Shown one piece after another: positions 53,329 to 62,481 of a DNA stretch of 64,000 nucleotides (positions are counted from its first letter, which is position 1; every line of letters starts with the position of its first letter). The notes below the pieces were generated by a model. That model worked only from the letters and a program-made list of their open reading frames with translations, ran no database searches and was not told the DNA's origin. The stretch is from positions 62,001 to 126,000 of the forward strand of contig JAYODD010000005.1 in NCBI GenBank assembly GCA_038106145.1. The letters are read 5' to 3'. The DNA comes from JBFJKD01 sp038106145. Lineage in GTDB: Bacteria; Pseudomonadota; Gammaproteobacteria; Pseudomonadales; Porticoccaceae. Position numbers and translations under genes: made by a program.

Positions 53329-55729
53329 TTGAAGACCTTACGTTACCGTCTGGCGGCGTTGACTATGACGCATAGTTGGGCCACCTTGGCTTTGTTGTTG
53401 GCCATTACTGCCTTTTTTGGCTACGGCCTGAAAAATGTCGAGTTGAAAACCATCTTTACCGACCTGCTGCCGAAGAACCACCCCTTCGTGCAAACCTATC
53501 TCGACCATCCCAATTTCGGCAATCCATTGACTGTTACCGTGATGGTCAAGCGCAAGGACGGGAATATCTATAATCCGGAAACACTGGCCAAGGTGTGGGA
53601 CCTGACCCGGGACATCGATTTGGTCGCCGGCGTCGATCACGACCAGATTCTGTCGATCACCACCGAAAAAGCCCGTTATGCAGAGGCGACGCCGTTCGGG
53701 ATCGATTCCCAGCCGCTAATGGAAGATCATGCGCCAGCTACGCAGGAGGAGGTAGAAGACTTTATCGCCCGGGTCAAAAAATCCCCCGGAACACAGAAAT
53801 TCCTGATATCCGAGGACCAAACGGCAACCTTGATTCGCGCAACTTTTATCGAGCGCCTGCTGGATTACGGGGTGGTGTCCGAAAGTGTTCAGGAGCTGGT
53901 GCGCAATGCCCGGGATGAGCATCACGATGTCTACGTCGCCGGGCAGCCGATACTAACCGGTTGGGTATATTTTTACGAAAAAGAAATGATCGGCATTTTT
54001 GGCCTGACCGGCCTGGCGCTGCTTTTGTCCCTGGTGCTGTATATGCGCAACGTCGTCGGTGTTGTGGCACCGCTGCTCACCAGCTCTGTCGCCGCGGTCT
54101 GGGGGTTTGGTTTCGTCGGCTGGATTGGAGACCCCATCGAACCGCTGATTATGGTGGTGCCGCTGCTGTTGGTCGCCCGCTCGTTCAGTCATTGCGTACA
54201 GGTGATTGAGCGTTATTATGAAATCTATTATCACGTGCGCGACAAGAAAAAAGCGGCTGAAATTTCCCTGAGCGTAATGATGGCGCCGGGGACGCTGGGC
54301 ATTATAACGGACGCCGCGGGCCTGTTTTTGATCGCGGTGGCGCCGATTCCCGCCATGGAGCGCTTTGCCCTGTTTTGTGGTTTCTGGGCGCTGACCATGA
54401 TTCCAGCGAATGTGTTTTTGACGCCCCTGCTGCTGTCAATGTTGCCAGAGCCAAAAAATGTCAAAAAGCTGATTGGCCTCGACGATAACCACAGTGGTGT
54501 GCACGCGCGCATCAAGCACCTGCTGCAACGTCTGGCGAAGGTGAGCTATGGCAAAAATGCCCGGGTTACGTTCTCTGTTTTGATCGTAGTAACTATTTTC
54601 AGCTTTATCAAGACGCTGGATATTAAGGTTGGCAACCCCGTGGAAGGCAGCAACCTGTTGTGGGAGGACTCCGAGTACAACATTGCAGTGGGGCAGATCA
54701 ATCGGCATTTTCCAGGCTTGAATACTCTCGAAATCGTATTTGAGGCGAAAGATCCCGAAAGCCCCAATCGCCTGGTGCGCCAGGCCGACCCCATTTTCAA
54801 GATGCTGGCTATTCAGCGCATGGTCGAAAGCGAGGCCGTGCCGCCGGAAGCGACGTTGTCCTTCGGCGATTATCTGCCGGAGGCTAATCGCCTGTTCAGC
54901 GGCGGCAACCCCAAGTGGGCGCCCCTCGACATGGATAACGCGGCGGTAGAAGCTGCGGCGGGGGCGGTACTATTTGGCACTAGCCCGAAAGCGTTTCTCC
55001 ACGTCAGCGACTTTGTGCAACAAAATGGTACAGTGTCCCTGTGGTACAAGGACAACAAGCAGGAGACCGTGGATCTGGCGCTGGCTCAGGTGCGTGGGAT
55101 TCTCGAAAAAATAGGTCTCGATCACGAAACCTTCCGCATTCGTCTTGGCACCGGGACCATTGCCCTGCAGCAATCCATTAACGACACCGTCGACAAGTAC
55201 CAGTGGGTTATTCTGGGCGCGCTGAATGTGGTGNNNNNNNNNNCTCCTCGCGGGTATCATTTTGCTGATCCCGGTGAACCTGTCCAATATGTTCCTGGCG
55301 GCGGTGATGGTTACCATGGGTATTGGCCTGGATGTGAACACCCTGCCCATCGCGGCCATTGGTATCGGCGTGGGTATCGACTACGGTATTTACCTGCTGA
55401 GCAGGATTTGCGAGGAATACCAGGACCATGAAGATTATGGTCTGGGCATTCTGGCGGCCGTGGCCACTACGGGCAAGGCGATTTTCTTTACTGCCACCAT
55501 CGTACTGATCAGTATTCTACCCTGGTATTTCCTGTCGGGACTGAAGTTCCTGGCCGACATGGGCTTGCTACTGGTGATGGTGATGCTGATCAATATGGTG
55601 ATCGCGCTGGTGGTTTTACCACTGCTGGTGTGGCTGATTAAACCTAAATTTGTAGGCTCAAAGGATCTCTTGGTAGGCGAGGGAGTGGATCTGTCGGATT
55701 ACACTGGCGGGGACGAAGCTTACAAGTAG
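53329..55729 (+). CDS. MMPL/RND-family transporter, interrupted by an assembly gap
   Basis: An inner-membrane protein of about 800 residues with RND topology: one N-terminal helix, a periplasmic loop, a helix block near residues 215-390 (MVVPLLLVARSFSHCVQVIERYYE), a second loop, and a final helix block with GIGVGIDYGIYLLSR. The start is a TTG at 53329 with AGGGGG 8 bases upstream. Ten N at 55234-55243 break the gene; the frame shifts by one across them, so the true gap is not 10 bases. By comparison with the RND protein at 851, about 11 codons are missing. Not a pseudogene on this evidence. First gene of a module with DUF1329, YCF48 and DUF1302. Confidence 0.9.
55234..55243. other. scaffold gap (10 N)
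   Basis: A run of ten undetermined bases inside the RND gene. A codon boundary falls exactly on both sides (upstream frame ends at 55233, downstream frame starts at 55244), so an in-frame gap must be a multiple of three and the ten N are a placeholder. Confidence 0.99.
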
Positions 55730-55881
55730 GGTGGCGCCGCGGGGAACGGGAACTGGACGCCGGTGTCGAAAGGACTGTTTCCCGCGGAACCATACGGTTA
55801 ACAACGGAGAAGTTCAGGCAAGGATAGCTGGCAACATAACGTGAAGGGTACTTCACTTGTTTCAATTGGGAGGGGTTAGAT

Positions 55882-57266
55882 ATGCATATTAGAAAATACG
55901 ACTTTGACTACAGTCGTCGCTTTTTTATGGACAAAATGGCCAAGGGCGCCATGGGTGCCGGGGTATTGACCTCCCTGTGGCCCCTGATCGGCAATACCGC
56001 CGACATCACCAAGGCCTATCCGGAAGAGCTGTTGTCTATCGACGCGTACACCAAAGGCAAAGTTAAGACTGGTGATATCGTTGACGCAAGCAATGTGGAA
56101 GTGGTCAAAGATTTGCTGGATCCGGTAATTTATACGCAAATTTCACAAATGGGCCGGCGCATACGGATCGTTCCGACGACCACAGACGTGTCCCGCCTGT
56201 ACCCCCATGATTTCCTTGAGGCGTCGTTACGCAACAATGGCAAGGCGGCCTTCGATGCCAACAACAACGTAGTCGTCAAGGACACGGGCGCCCCCTGGAT
56301 TGGCGGCATGCCGTTTCCGGAGCCGGAGAGTGCCCTGCAGGGTTTCGCCAATTTGGCGCTGAGCTGGGGGCGTCACGACACCTCGCTGTTTGCGGTTGAT
56401 TCCAAATCCATTGATGCCAACGGCAACATGGCCTACGAGTACGATTTTCTTTGGTGTGAGCAGCAAACGACCGGGTTGGTGAGCAATCCCGACGGTCCCT
56501 ACAAGCCCGGTTCGGAACATTTGTTGCGTAACCAGACGGCGCTGTTTACCTACCCTAACGACTCCAAGGGCACCGCGTTTTTAAGCATCTGGCACTATGA
56601 CCAGCGCAAGTTCCCCGATTTGTTTGGTTATCTGCCGGCCTTTAAGCGGGTGCGCCGCTTCCCCACCAACCAGCGCTTTGAGCCGCTGGTGCCGGGCATG
56701 ACGTTCTTCCTGTCCGACGCCTGGGGTTCGGGGGATCCCTATCTGACCTGGGGTAACGACAAATTGGTCGGCCGTCAGCCCATGCTGGGTTCCCAGTCCG
56801 GGACCTGGGAAGGCGATGCCCCGGCCTGGAGCAAAGATGGCACGCTGCACGGCGGGCCACAGGGTAACAGCTTCTTCGAGCTGAACTTTGAGTTTTGCCC
56901 CGAAGTCCTGATTTATGAAGCGGAACCGGTGGGTTACCCACGCGCGCCGATCAGTAAAAAACGGGCGTACGTGGACGCGCGTAACCAGGTGTACATCGGG
57001 TATATCACCTATGACCGCCGCGGTGAAATGTGGCGTTCGTTTGAGGTTGGCTTTAGCCAGCAGCGCAAAGGGGATCTGGTACGTAACGACCTCAAGGGTC
57101 GCCCCGAGTGGTCCTGGTCCTGCGTGCATTCCATGGACATTCAGACCGGCTTTCTGACTCGCTTTAACCACGCCCAGGAAGTTCGTGGCGGCGTTAAGGA
57201 AGGGTTCGATACCACCGGTATCACCGACGCGTACGACAAATACCTGACCGTACAGGCGATTCAGCG
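55882..57266 (+). repeat. long direct repeat, copy 1 (identical to 60828-62212)
   Basis: 1385 bases match the second copy base for base by direct reading. Identity begins exactly at the start codon; the flanking sequence differs at once upstream, and after 57266 two bases differ (57267 and 57270) before the shared stop codon. Confidence 0.95.
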
Positions 57267-57279
57267 CCTCGGTACCTGA
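55882..57279 (+). CDS. DUF1329 family protein with Tat signal, copy 1
   Basis: A 465-residue DUF1329 (outer-membrane-lipoprotein-sorting-like) protein. Its N terminus has a twin-arginine motif S11-R-R-F-F-M16 followed by a hydrophobic stretch (about 20-35), so export in folded form by Tat is likely. No lipobox cysteine. DUF1329 and DUF1302 genes commonly sit together next to RND genes in hydrocarbon and steroid degraders; the fold suggests a periplasmic carrier of hydrophobic molecules. AGGGG precedes the ATG. Its coding sequence equals copy 2 at all but two third-codon bases. Confidence 0.92.
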   Translation: MHIRKYDFDYSRRFFMDKMAKGAMGAGVLTSLWPLIGNTADITKAYPEELLSIDAYTKGKVKTGDIVDASNVEVVKDLLDPVIYTQISQMGRRIRIVPTTTDVSRLYPHDFLEASLRNNGKAAFDANNNVVVKDTGAPWIGGMPFPEPESALQGFANLALSWGRHDTSLFAVDSKSIDANGNMAYEYDFLWCEQQTTGLVSNPDGPYKPGSEHLLRNQTALFTYPNDSKGTAFLSIWHYDQRKFPDLFGYLPAFKRVRRFPTNQRFEPLVPGMTFFLSDAWGSGDPYLTWGNDKLVGRQPMLGSQSGTWEGDAPAWSKDGTLHGGPQGNSFFELNFEFCPEVLIYEAEPVGYPRAPISKKRAYVDARNQVYIGYITYDRRGEMWRSFEVGFSQQRKGDLVRNDLKGRPEWSWSCVHSMDIQTGFLTRFNHAQEVRGGVKEGFDTTGITDAYDKYLTVQAIQRLGT

Positions 57280-57325
57280 TGGTATTCACTGTGTGCAATC
57301 CGTAACTGGCAAATTTGGAGTGAGT

Positions 57326-58306
57326 GTGGCTAAGTCGATGAGTTTGAGAGGTTTCTGGGTGGGGGTGGCCTGCGGGCTGGGGTTAATCGCAACCGCGGTA
57401 TCGGCGATTGCGGCAACCGAGGGGGATGACTCCCTCTCGGTGCTCCATCAGGGGATACCTCACGACGCCCTTTACGACGTCTGCTTTAACGGCAATCGAG
57501 GGATTGCCGTGGGCGTCGCCGGGACGGTCCTGAACAGTACAGATGGCGGTTTAACCTGGCAATCCGAGCCGGCTTTCACCGATCTGGCGCTGTTAGGGGT
57601 TTCCTGTAAGGGTGAGCGCAATATCGTCGTCGGCCAGGCAGGCACCATTTTTGTCCAGAATACCGATGGCTGGAAGCAGGTGGAATCCGGTACGGAAAAC
57701 CGCCTGCTGTCCGTCAAAACGAATGCCAATGGACTGGCGTTTGCGGTGGGTGGCTTCGGTGCAGTCCTGCGCTCCACGGACGGCGGTCTTTCCTGGGCGC
57801 CGGTGGATTTCGACTGGCAGGCCATTCTGAATGATTTTCTCGAACCCCATATCTTCGATGTGGCGGTGTCGGATCAGGGTGTGGTCACGCTGGTGGGTGA
57901 ATTTGAACTTATTGTGCGTTCCGAGGATAGCGGCGATACCTGGACTCCGGTTAACAAGGCGGATGCCTCATTGTCTTCGGTGCACTTTAGCGACGCGGAA
58001 AATGGCTTCGCCGTTGGACAGAAAGGCCGTATTTTAAAGACCACCGATGGCGGTCTGACCTGGTCCGTGGTCGACGCCGGTTCGCCGGAAATTCTGCTGG
58101 ATGTCTGGTCCTCGACTACCGGGGAGGTGGTTATTGCCGGTATTCGGGAACTGCTGCGCAGCGACGACTTTGGTCAGACCTGGCGCAGCGTTGAAAACGG
58201 CGATATATCGGTGAACTGGTATCAGGCCGTGGATGTGGCCACTAACAACGACGCCCACAATGCGGTTATGGTTGGACACTCTGGCAGAATCGTAAGAGTC
58301 AACTAA
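57326..58306 (+). CDS. YCF48-like Asp-box (BNR) beta-propeller protein, exported
   Basis: A 326-residue protein with a signal peptide (to about residue 28, AIA before the cut) and five Asp-box motifs: STDGGLTW, STDGGLSW, SEDSGDTW, TTDGGLTW and SDDFGQTW, which indicate a beta-propeller of the YCF48/HCF136 kind. In plastids these assist assembly of photosystem II; in heterotrophs they recur beside RND, DUF1329 and DUF1302 genes with unknown role. The GTG at 57326 has GGAG 5 bases upstream and is preferred to the frame's first GTG at 57293; ATG 57338 is another option. Confidence 0.88.
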   Translation: MAKSMSLRGFWVGVACGLGLIATAVSAIAATEGDDSLSVLHQGIPHDALYDVCFNGNRGIAVGVAGTVLNSTDGGLTWQSEPAFTDLALLGVSCKGERNIVVGQAGTIFVQNTDGWKQVESGTENRLLSVKTNANGLAFAVGGFGAVLRSTDGGLSWAPVDFDWQAILNDFLEPHIFDVAVSDQGVVTLVGEFELIVRSEDSGDTWTPVNKADASLSSVHFSDAENGFAVGQKGRILKTTDGGLTWSVVDAGSPEILLDVWSSTTGEVVIAGIRELLRSDDFGQTWRSVENGDISVNWYQAVDVATNNDAHNAVMVGHSGRIVRVN

Positions 58307-58535
58307 TCACCAAACTGCTGGCTCCCCGGTCGTTCAGGGCCGGGGGCTGGTAGCGTATTACAACAATACCAATCCGGGGAAGAGTCGCAGCGTTACCGCC
58401 GCACTCGCCACCACTTAATAATTGGCCCATTAAACTCCGCGCCGTGCGGAGCGCGGTATGGGTGCTTCGACGTCAATGATTACGTCCGCCGCAACAATCT
58501 GTTCGTTATATTGCTTAGAATTTAGGGGTTAAGCG

Positions 58536-60476
58536 ATGAAAATTTCCAATGCGCGATCATCAAAATTGCGACTGTTCAACAGGGGTTCACTGGTGCCGGC
58601 AGCGATGCTGGCAACGCTGGGATTAGCAGCCGGCGCGCAAGCGCTGGAAGTGAGCGTCTCCGGCTTTGTTCGCCAGGAGGCCGCCTACAAGTTTACCGGT
58701 GACGAAAACCCTTACAACCGGCAGGGTGCGCGTTTCGACAGCGTGCTGGTGCCCAACACCAGTGCCACCGGCGCGGCCGTTGCCCCCGGCGGTTTGTATG
58801 ACGCACTCAACTCTGCTACGGGCGGCCTGGTGCCCGATGGCGCCACGGTGGCAACCACCCGCCAGTATCTCGGTAAAATTGACGGCGACCAATCACAGGA
58901 CAATGACTGGAACGTATTCGCCACCAAGGCGGAGCTGGATTTTACCCTGGGCTTTTCTGAAAACCTTTCCGGTTTTGTCAAAGTGCGCGGCTACTATCAG
59001 CCAGATGTGTTCGCGGATTACGGTGACGTGAACCAGTTCGAGCGCAACGTGCATGGCAGCAAAGCGGAAATTCTCGAAATCAGCGACGACGATTATTTTG
59101 TCGACCTGCCCGCGGCCTACATTGATTACGCTTCCGGGCCACTATGGGTTCGCGTCGGGCAACAGCAAGTGGCATGGGGGGAATCCCTGTTCTTCCGGGT
59201 GGCGGACGTGCCCAACGGCCTGGATCTGACCCGGCATCTGATCCTGGATTTTGCTGCGGAAGAGTACTCCGACGAACGTCAGGCGGCGCCGGGTATTCGG
59301 CTTAACTACAGCTTGAATAACGACTGGTCGGTGGAGGTCTTTACCCAGATGTTCCAGCCCAGCACCCTGCCCGCACGCAATTCCGCCTACAACGTTATCG
59401 GCCACGCGTTCAATCCGGATTATCAAATGGGTTTCGACAAAGTCGATGACCGCTGGAATACCGGTTTGCGGGTGCGTGGTGATGTAGGCAATCTCGGCAT
59501 GCAGTTCTTCGCCGTTAGCCGCACCAACCCGGATCCCGTGTTCCGCTGGCTGCCCGGCGGTCAGGTTGCGCTGGATGCGGTTCCCGGATTTGCGGGCTTC
59601 TCCACCCAGCCTTTTCAAACTCAGTCTTATGGCGTTGCCAGCGCCGCTGAATGGTTCGATACGGCGGGTTTGTCGGGCCTGGATGGGTTTGATGTCCTCA
59701 ACGCGTTTGGCAATGATTTCGCGTTTGACGACGGGTTCTTCAAGCTGATGACCCTGTTCGGGGTGACGCCGGGCAGCTGTACCGCCCCGGATCCCGCCAC
59801 CTGCACCTATAATTTCACCGATGTGGCATCCTCGATGCCGACCCTGGATGTGTTTTTCACGGCGCTGGGTGGACTGGGTGGGGATCTCGAGGCTACCTAT
59901 GCCTACGAGAACGTCTTTGGTTTTGGGTTCAATTACATTTTCTATGCCGAGCCCGATACGTTGCTCGACCAGCTGGTGGTGCGTTTCGAGGGCACTTATA
60001 CCCCGGACAAAACCTTTACCAACCCCAATCTGGCCCACGATTTTCTCGAAAAAGACGAGTGGGTGACCGGCCTGGTGTTTGAGAAATACCATCGTTTCAG
60101 CGACGCTTTCCCCGCCACCTTTATGGTGTTTCAGTGGATGCACAAATCCGAAAGCGACCTGCTCGGCCGGCATTTGAGCGGCCTGGGTGGAGACCGCTAT
60201 AAAGGTCCCGGTGGTGGTGAAGACGATCGCGGCTGGGATGGCCTGGTGTTTGCGCTGCAACAGCCGTTCCCGAACCTGGTGTGGCGTGCCGATCTGTCGG
60301 TGCTGTATGACCTGAACGGCGGCTTTCTGGTGCAACCCGGTGTGCGCTACAAGCCTTCTGCCGAGTGGACCGTTGAAGGGTTCGTCAACTTTATCGATTC
60401 CAAGGATAACGCCACTATCTTCCAGCCCCTCGAGTGGTCTGACGATGTGAGCCTGCGCCTGACCTACCAGTTCTAG
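58536..60476 (+). CDS. DUF1302 outer-membrane beta-barrel-like protein, copy 1
   Basis: A 646-residue protein with a Sec signal peptide (1-36, AQA before the cut), a mature start LEVSVSGFVRQE, alternating strands rich in aromatic residues, and a C-terminal RLTYQF ending in Phe, the mark of outer-membrane barrels handled by the BAM complex. DUF1302 proteins are thought to be pores for hydrophobic compounds; this is not proven. A terminator follows 54 bases after the stop, ending the RND-DUF1329-YCF48-DUF1302 unit. Confidence 0.92.
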   Translation: MKISNARSSKLRLFNRGSLVPAAMLATLGLAAGAQALEVSVSGFVRQEAAYKFTGDENPYNRQGARFDSVLVPNTSATGAAVAPGGLYDALNSATGGLVPDGATVATTRQYLGKIDGDQSQDNDWNVFATKAELDFTLGFSENLSGFVKVRGYYQPDVFADYGDVNQFERNVHGSKAEILEISDDDYFVDLPAAYIDYASGPLWVRVGQQQVAWGESLFFRVADVPNGLDLTRHLILDFAAEEYSDERQAAPGIRLNYSLNNDWSVEVFTQMFQPSTLPARNSAYNVIGHAFNPDYQMGFDKVDDRWNTGLRVRGDVGNLGMQFFAVSRTNPDPVFRWLPGGQVALDAVPGFAGFSTQPFQTQSYGVASAAEWFDTAGLSGLDGFDVLNAFGNDFAFDDGFFKLMTLFGVTPGSCTAPDPATCTYNFTDVASSMPTLDVFFTALGGLGGDLEATYAYENVFGFGFNYIFYAEPDTLLDQLVVRFEGTYTPDKTFTNPNLAHDFLEKDEWVTGLVFEKYHRFSDAFPATFMVFQWMHKSESDLLGRHLSGLGGDRYKGPGGGEDDRGWDGLVFALQQPFPNLVWRADLSVLYDLNGGFLVQPGVRYKPSAEWTVEGFVNFIDSKDNATIFQPLEWSDDVSLRLTYQF

Positions 60477-60530
60477 CGCCATTGCTTTGCGCCAGTGCCT
60501 TCAGGGGTACTGGCCAGCCAGGTAAGTTAA

Positions 60531-60561
60531 AGGGCCAACACAATGTGTTGGCCCTTTTTTT
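60531..60561 (+). terminator. rho-independent terminator after DUF1302 copy 1
   Basis: AGGGCCAACA, a five-base loop, TGTTGGCCCT, then a run of seven T (counting the last stem base). The stem is perfect and could extend two more pairs. It separates the first envelope module from the second. Confidence 0.93.
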
Positions 60562-60690
60562 GTGCCGAATTTTGCCTGTGGACTGGTGTCAATCCGGCTC
60601 GCGGCTGTTGTTTTGGGTTTACCGGGCCATTTAACGGAAACTAACTCCTGTGGAGCATGACAAATTAAATTATATATATTCACGTATAGC

Positions 60691-60719
60691 TTGAATGAAC
60701 AGTATTTATGTAGTAGAAA
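60691..60719 (+). promoter_or_regulatory. candidate sigma-70 promoter for second DUF1329-DUF1302 pair
   Basis: TTGAAT, a 17-base spacer, then TAGAAA, within AT-rich DNA 109 bases before the DUF1329 ATG. The -35 has four of six consensus bases in the right order, the -10 four of six. The pair follows a terminator, so some promoter is required here. Confidence 0.33.
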
Positions 60720-60827
60720 TGGCAGCGATAACAAAGCTTGGAATATCCGCTAGCCGGAAAAGGTAGAAAACAATAAGCAATTTGCTGCAAATACGTTAGC
60801 AACTATTGAAAGTATGGAGGGGTGACA

Positions 60828-62212
60828 ATGCATATTAGAAAATACGACTTTGACTACAGTCGTCGCTTTTTTATGGACAAAATGGCCAAGGGCGCCATGG
60901 GTGCCGGGGTATTGACCTCCCTGTGGCCCCTGATCGGCAATACCGCCGACATCACCAAGGCCTATCCGGAAGAGCTGTTGTCTATCGACGCGTACACCAA
61001 AGGCAAAGTTAAGACTGGTGATATCGTTGACGCAAGCAATGTGGAAGTGGTCAAAGATTTGCTGGATCCGGTAATTTATACGCAAATTTCACAAATGGGC
61101 CGGCGCATACGGATCGTTCCGACGACCACAGACGTGTCCCGCCTGTACCCCCATGATTTCCTTGAGGCGTCGTTACGCAACAATGGCAAGGCGGCCTTCG
61201 ATGCCAACAACAACGTAGTCGTCAAGGACACGGGCGCCCCCTGGATTGGCGGCATGCCGTTTCCGGAGCCGGAGAGTGCCCTGCAGGGTTTCGCCAATTT
61301 GGCGCTGAGCTGGGGGCGTCACGACACCTCGCTGTTTGCGGTTGATTCCAAATCCATTGATGCCAACGGCAACATGGCCTACGAGTACGATTTTCTTTGG
61401 TGTGAGCAGCAAACGACCGGGTTGGTGAGCAATCCCGACGGTCCCTACAAGCCCGGTTCGGAACATTTGTTGCGTAACCAGACGGCGCTGTTTACCTACC
61501 CTAACGACTCCAAGGGCACCGCGTTTTTAAGCATCTGGCACTATGACCAGCGCAAGTTCCCCGATTTGTTTGGTTATCTGCCGGCCTTTAAGCGGGTGCG
61601 CCGCTTCCCCACCAACCAGCGCTTTGAGCCGCTGGTGCCGGGCATGACGTTCTTCCTGTCCGACGCCTGGGGTTCGGGGGATCCCTATCTGACCTGGGGT
61701 AACGACAAATTGGTCGGCCGTCAGCCCATGCTGGGTTCCCAGTCCGGGACCTGGGAAGGCGATGCCCCGGCCTGGAGCAAAGATGGCACGCTGCACGGCG
61801 GGCCACAGGGTAACAGCTTCTTCGAGCTGAACTTTGAGTTTTGCCCCGAAGTCCTGATTTATGAAGCGGAACCGGTGGGTTACCCACGCGCGCCGATCAG
61901 TAAAAAACGGGCGTACGTGGACGCGCGTAACCAGGTGTACATCGGGTATATCACCTATGACCGCCGCGGTGAAATGTGGCGTTCGTTTGAGGTTGGCTTT
62001 AGCCAGCAGCGCAAAGGGGATCTGGTACGTAACGACCTCAAGGGTCGCCCCGAGTGGTCCTGGTCCTGCGTGCATTCCATGGACATTCAGACCGGCTTTC
62101 TGACTCGCTTTAACCACGCCCAGGAAGTTCGTGGCGGCGTTAAGGAAGGGTTCGATACCACCGGTATCACCGACGCGTACGACAAATACCTGACCGTACA
62201 GGCGATTCAGCG
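60828..62212 (+). repeat. long direct repeat, copy 2
   Basis: Base-for-base equal to 55882-57266, offset 4946. The flanks are unrelated apart from short purine-rich ribosome-site bases. Confidence 0.95.
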
Positions 62213-62225
62213 TCTGGGTACCTGA
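60828..62225 (+). CDS. DUF1329 family protein with Tat signal, copy 2
   Basis: A 465-residue protein identical in sequence to copy 1 at 55882, including the SRRFFM twin-arginine motif. The ATG at 60828 follows GGAGGGGTGACA; the frame is open 2 codons earlier (GTG at 60822), but copy 1 supports the ATG. The only two base differences (62213 and 62216) are silent and lie in the last 13 bases. It is followed by a divergent DUF1302 paralogue, without a YCF48 gene between. Confidence 0.92.
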   Translation: MHIRKYDFDYSRRFFMDKMAKGAMGAGVLTSLWPLIGNTADITKAYPEELLSIDAYTKGKVKTGDIVDASNVEVVKDLLDPVIYTQISQMGRRIRIVPTTTDVSRLYPHDFLEASLRNNGKAAFDANNNVVVKDTGAPWIGGMPFPEPESALQGFANLALSWGRHDTSLFAVDSKSIDANGNMAYEYDFLWCEQQTTGLVSNPDGPYKPGSEHLLRNQTALFTYPNDSKGTAFLSIWHYDQRKFPDLFGYLPAFKRVRRFPTNQRFEPLVPGMTFFLSDAWGSGDPYLTWGNDKLVGRQPMLGSQSGTWEGDAPAWSKDGTLHGGPQGNSFFELNFEFCPEVLIYEAEPVGYPRAPISKKRAYVDARNQVYIGYITYDRRGEMWRSFEVGFSQQRKGDLVRNDLKGRPEWSWSCVHSMDIQTGFLTRFNHAQEVRGGVKEGFDTTGITDAYDKYLTVQAIQRLGT

Positions 62226-62481
62226 GCAATTGGTATTGCGGTTGCGTTCAGTTCCGGCATCAGTGACCAGGTCATTGGTGCCGGATTGTTTGTGGCGCAG
62301 GTTCGTCAACGTGGAACCGGAGCGGACGTGAAGTTTTCAACAGCGACAATAAGCACCAGGGTAAAAAGCAAAAAGTAGCAAGGTAGGATCGGATTTCCAA
62401 AAAAATGCTGCACAGCGGTTAGTTTATTAACCGATCAACTAACCAGGGGCAGCGATAAAACATTTAGGGTGAGGAGGTAGT

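Larger units (their letters stand above)
60477..60827. other. intergenic region with terminator and AT-rich promoter zone
   Basis: 351 bases between the two envelope modules. It holds the terminator at 60531-60561 and, from about 60655 to 60800, an AT-rich stretch with a promoter-like pair. No gene recognised. Confidence 0.6.

Noticed and set aside
53130..53375. 81-codon plus-strand frame before the RND gene
   Set aside because: No ribosome site, no family, and it overlaps the start of the RND gene in another frame.
53329..55729. RND gene as a pseudogene by frameshift
   Set aside because: The frame change coincides with an N run of placeholder length; both halves are intact and open.
58324..58345. 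GC hairpin CCCCGG/CCGGGG after the YCF48 gene
   Set aside because: Only six perfect pairs with a ten-base loop and no T tract; not convincing as a terminator.
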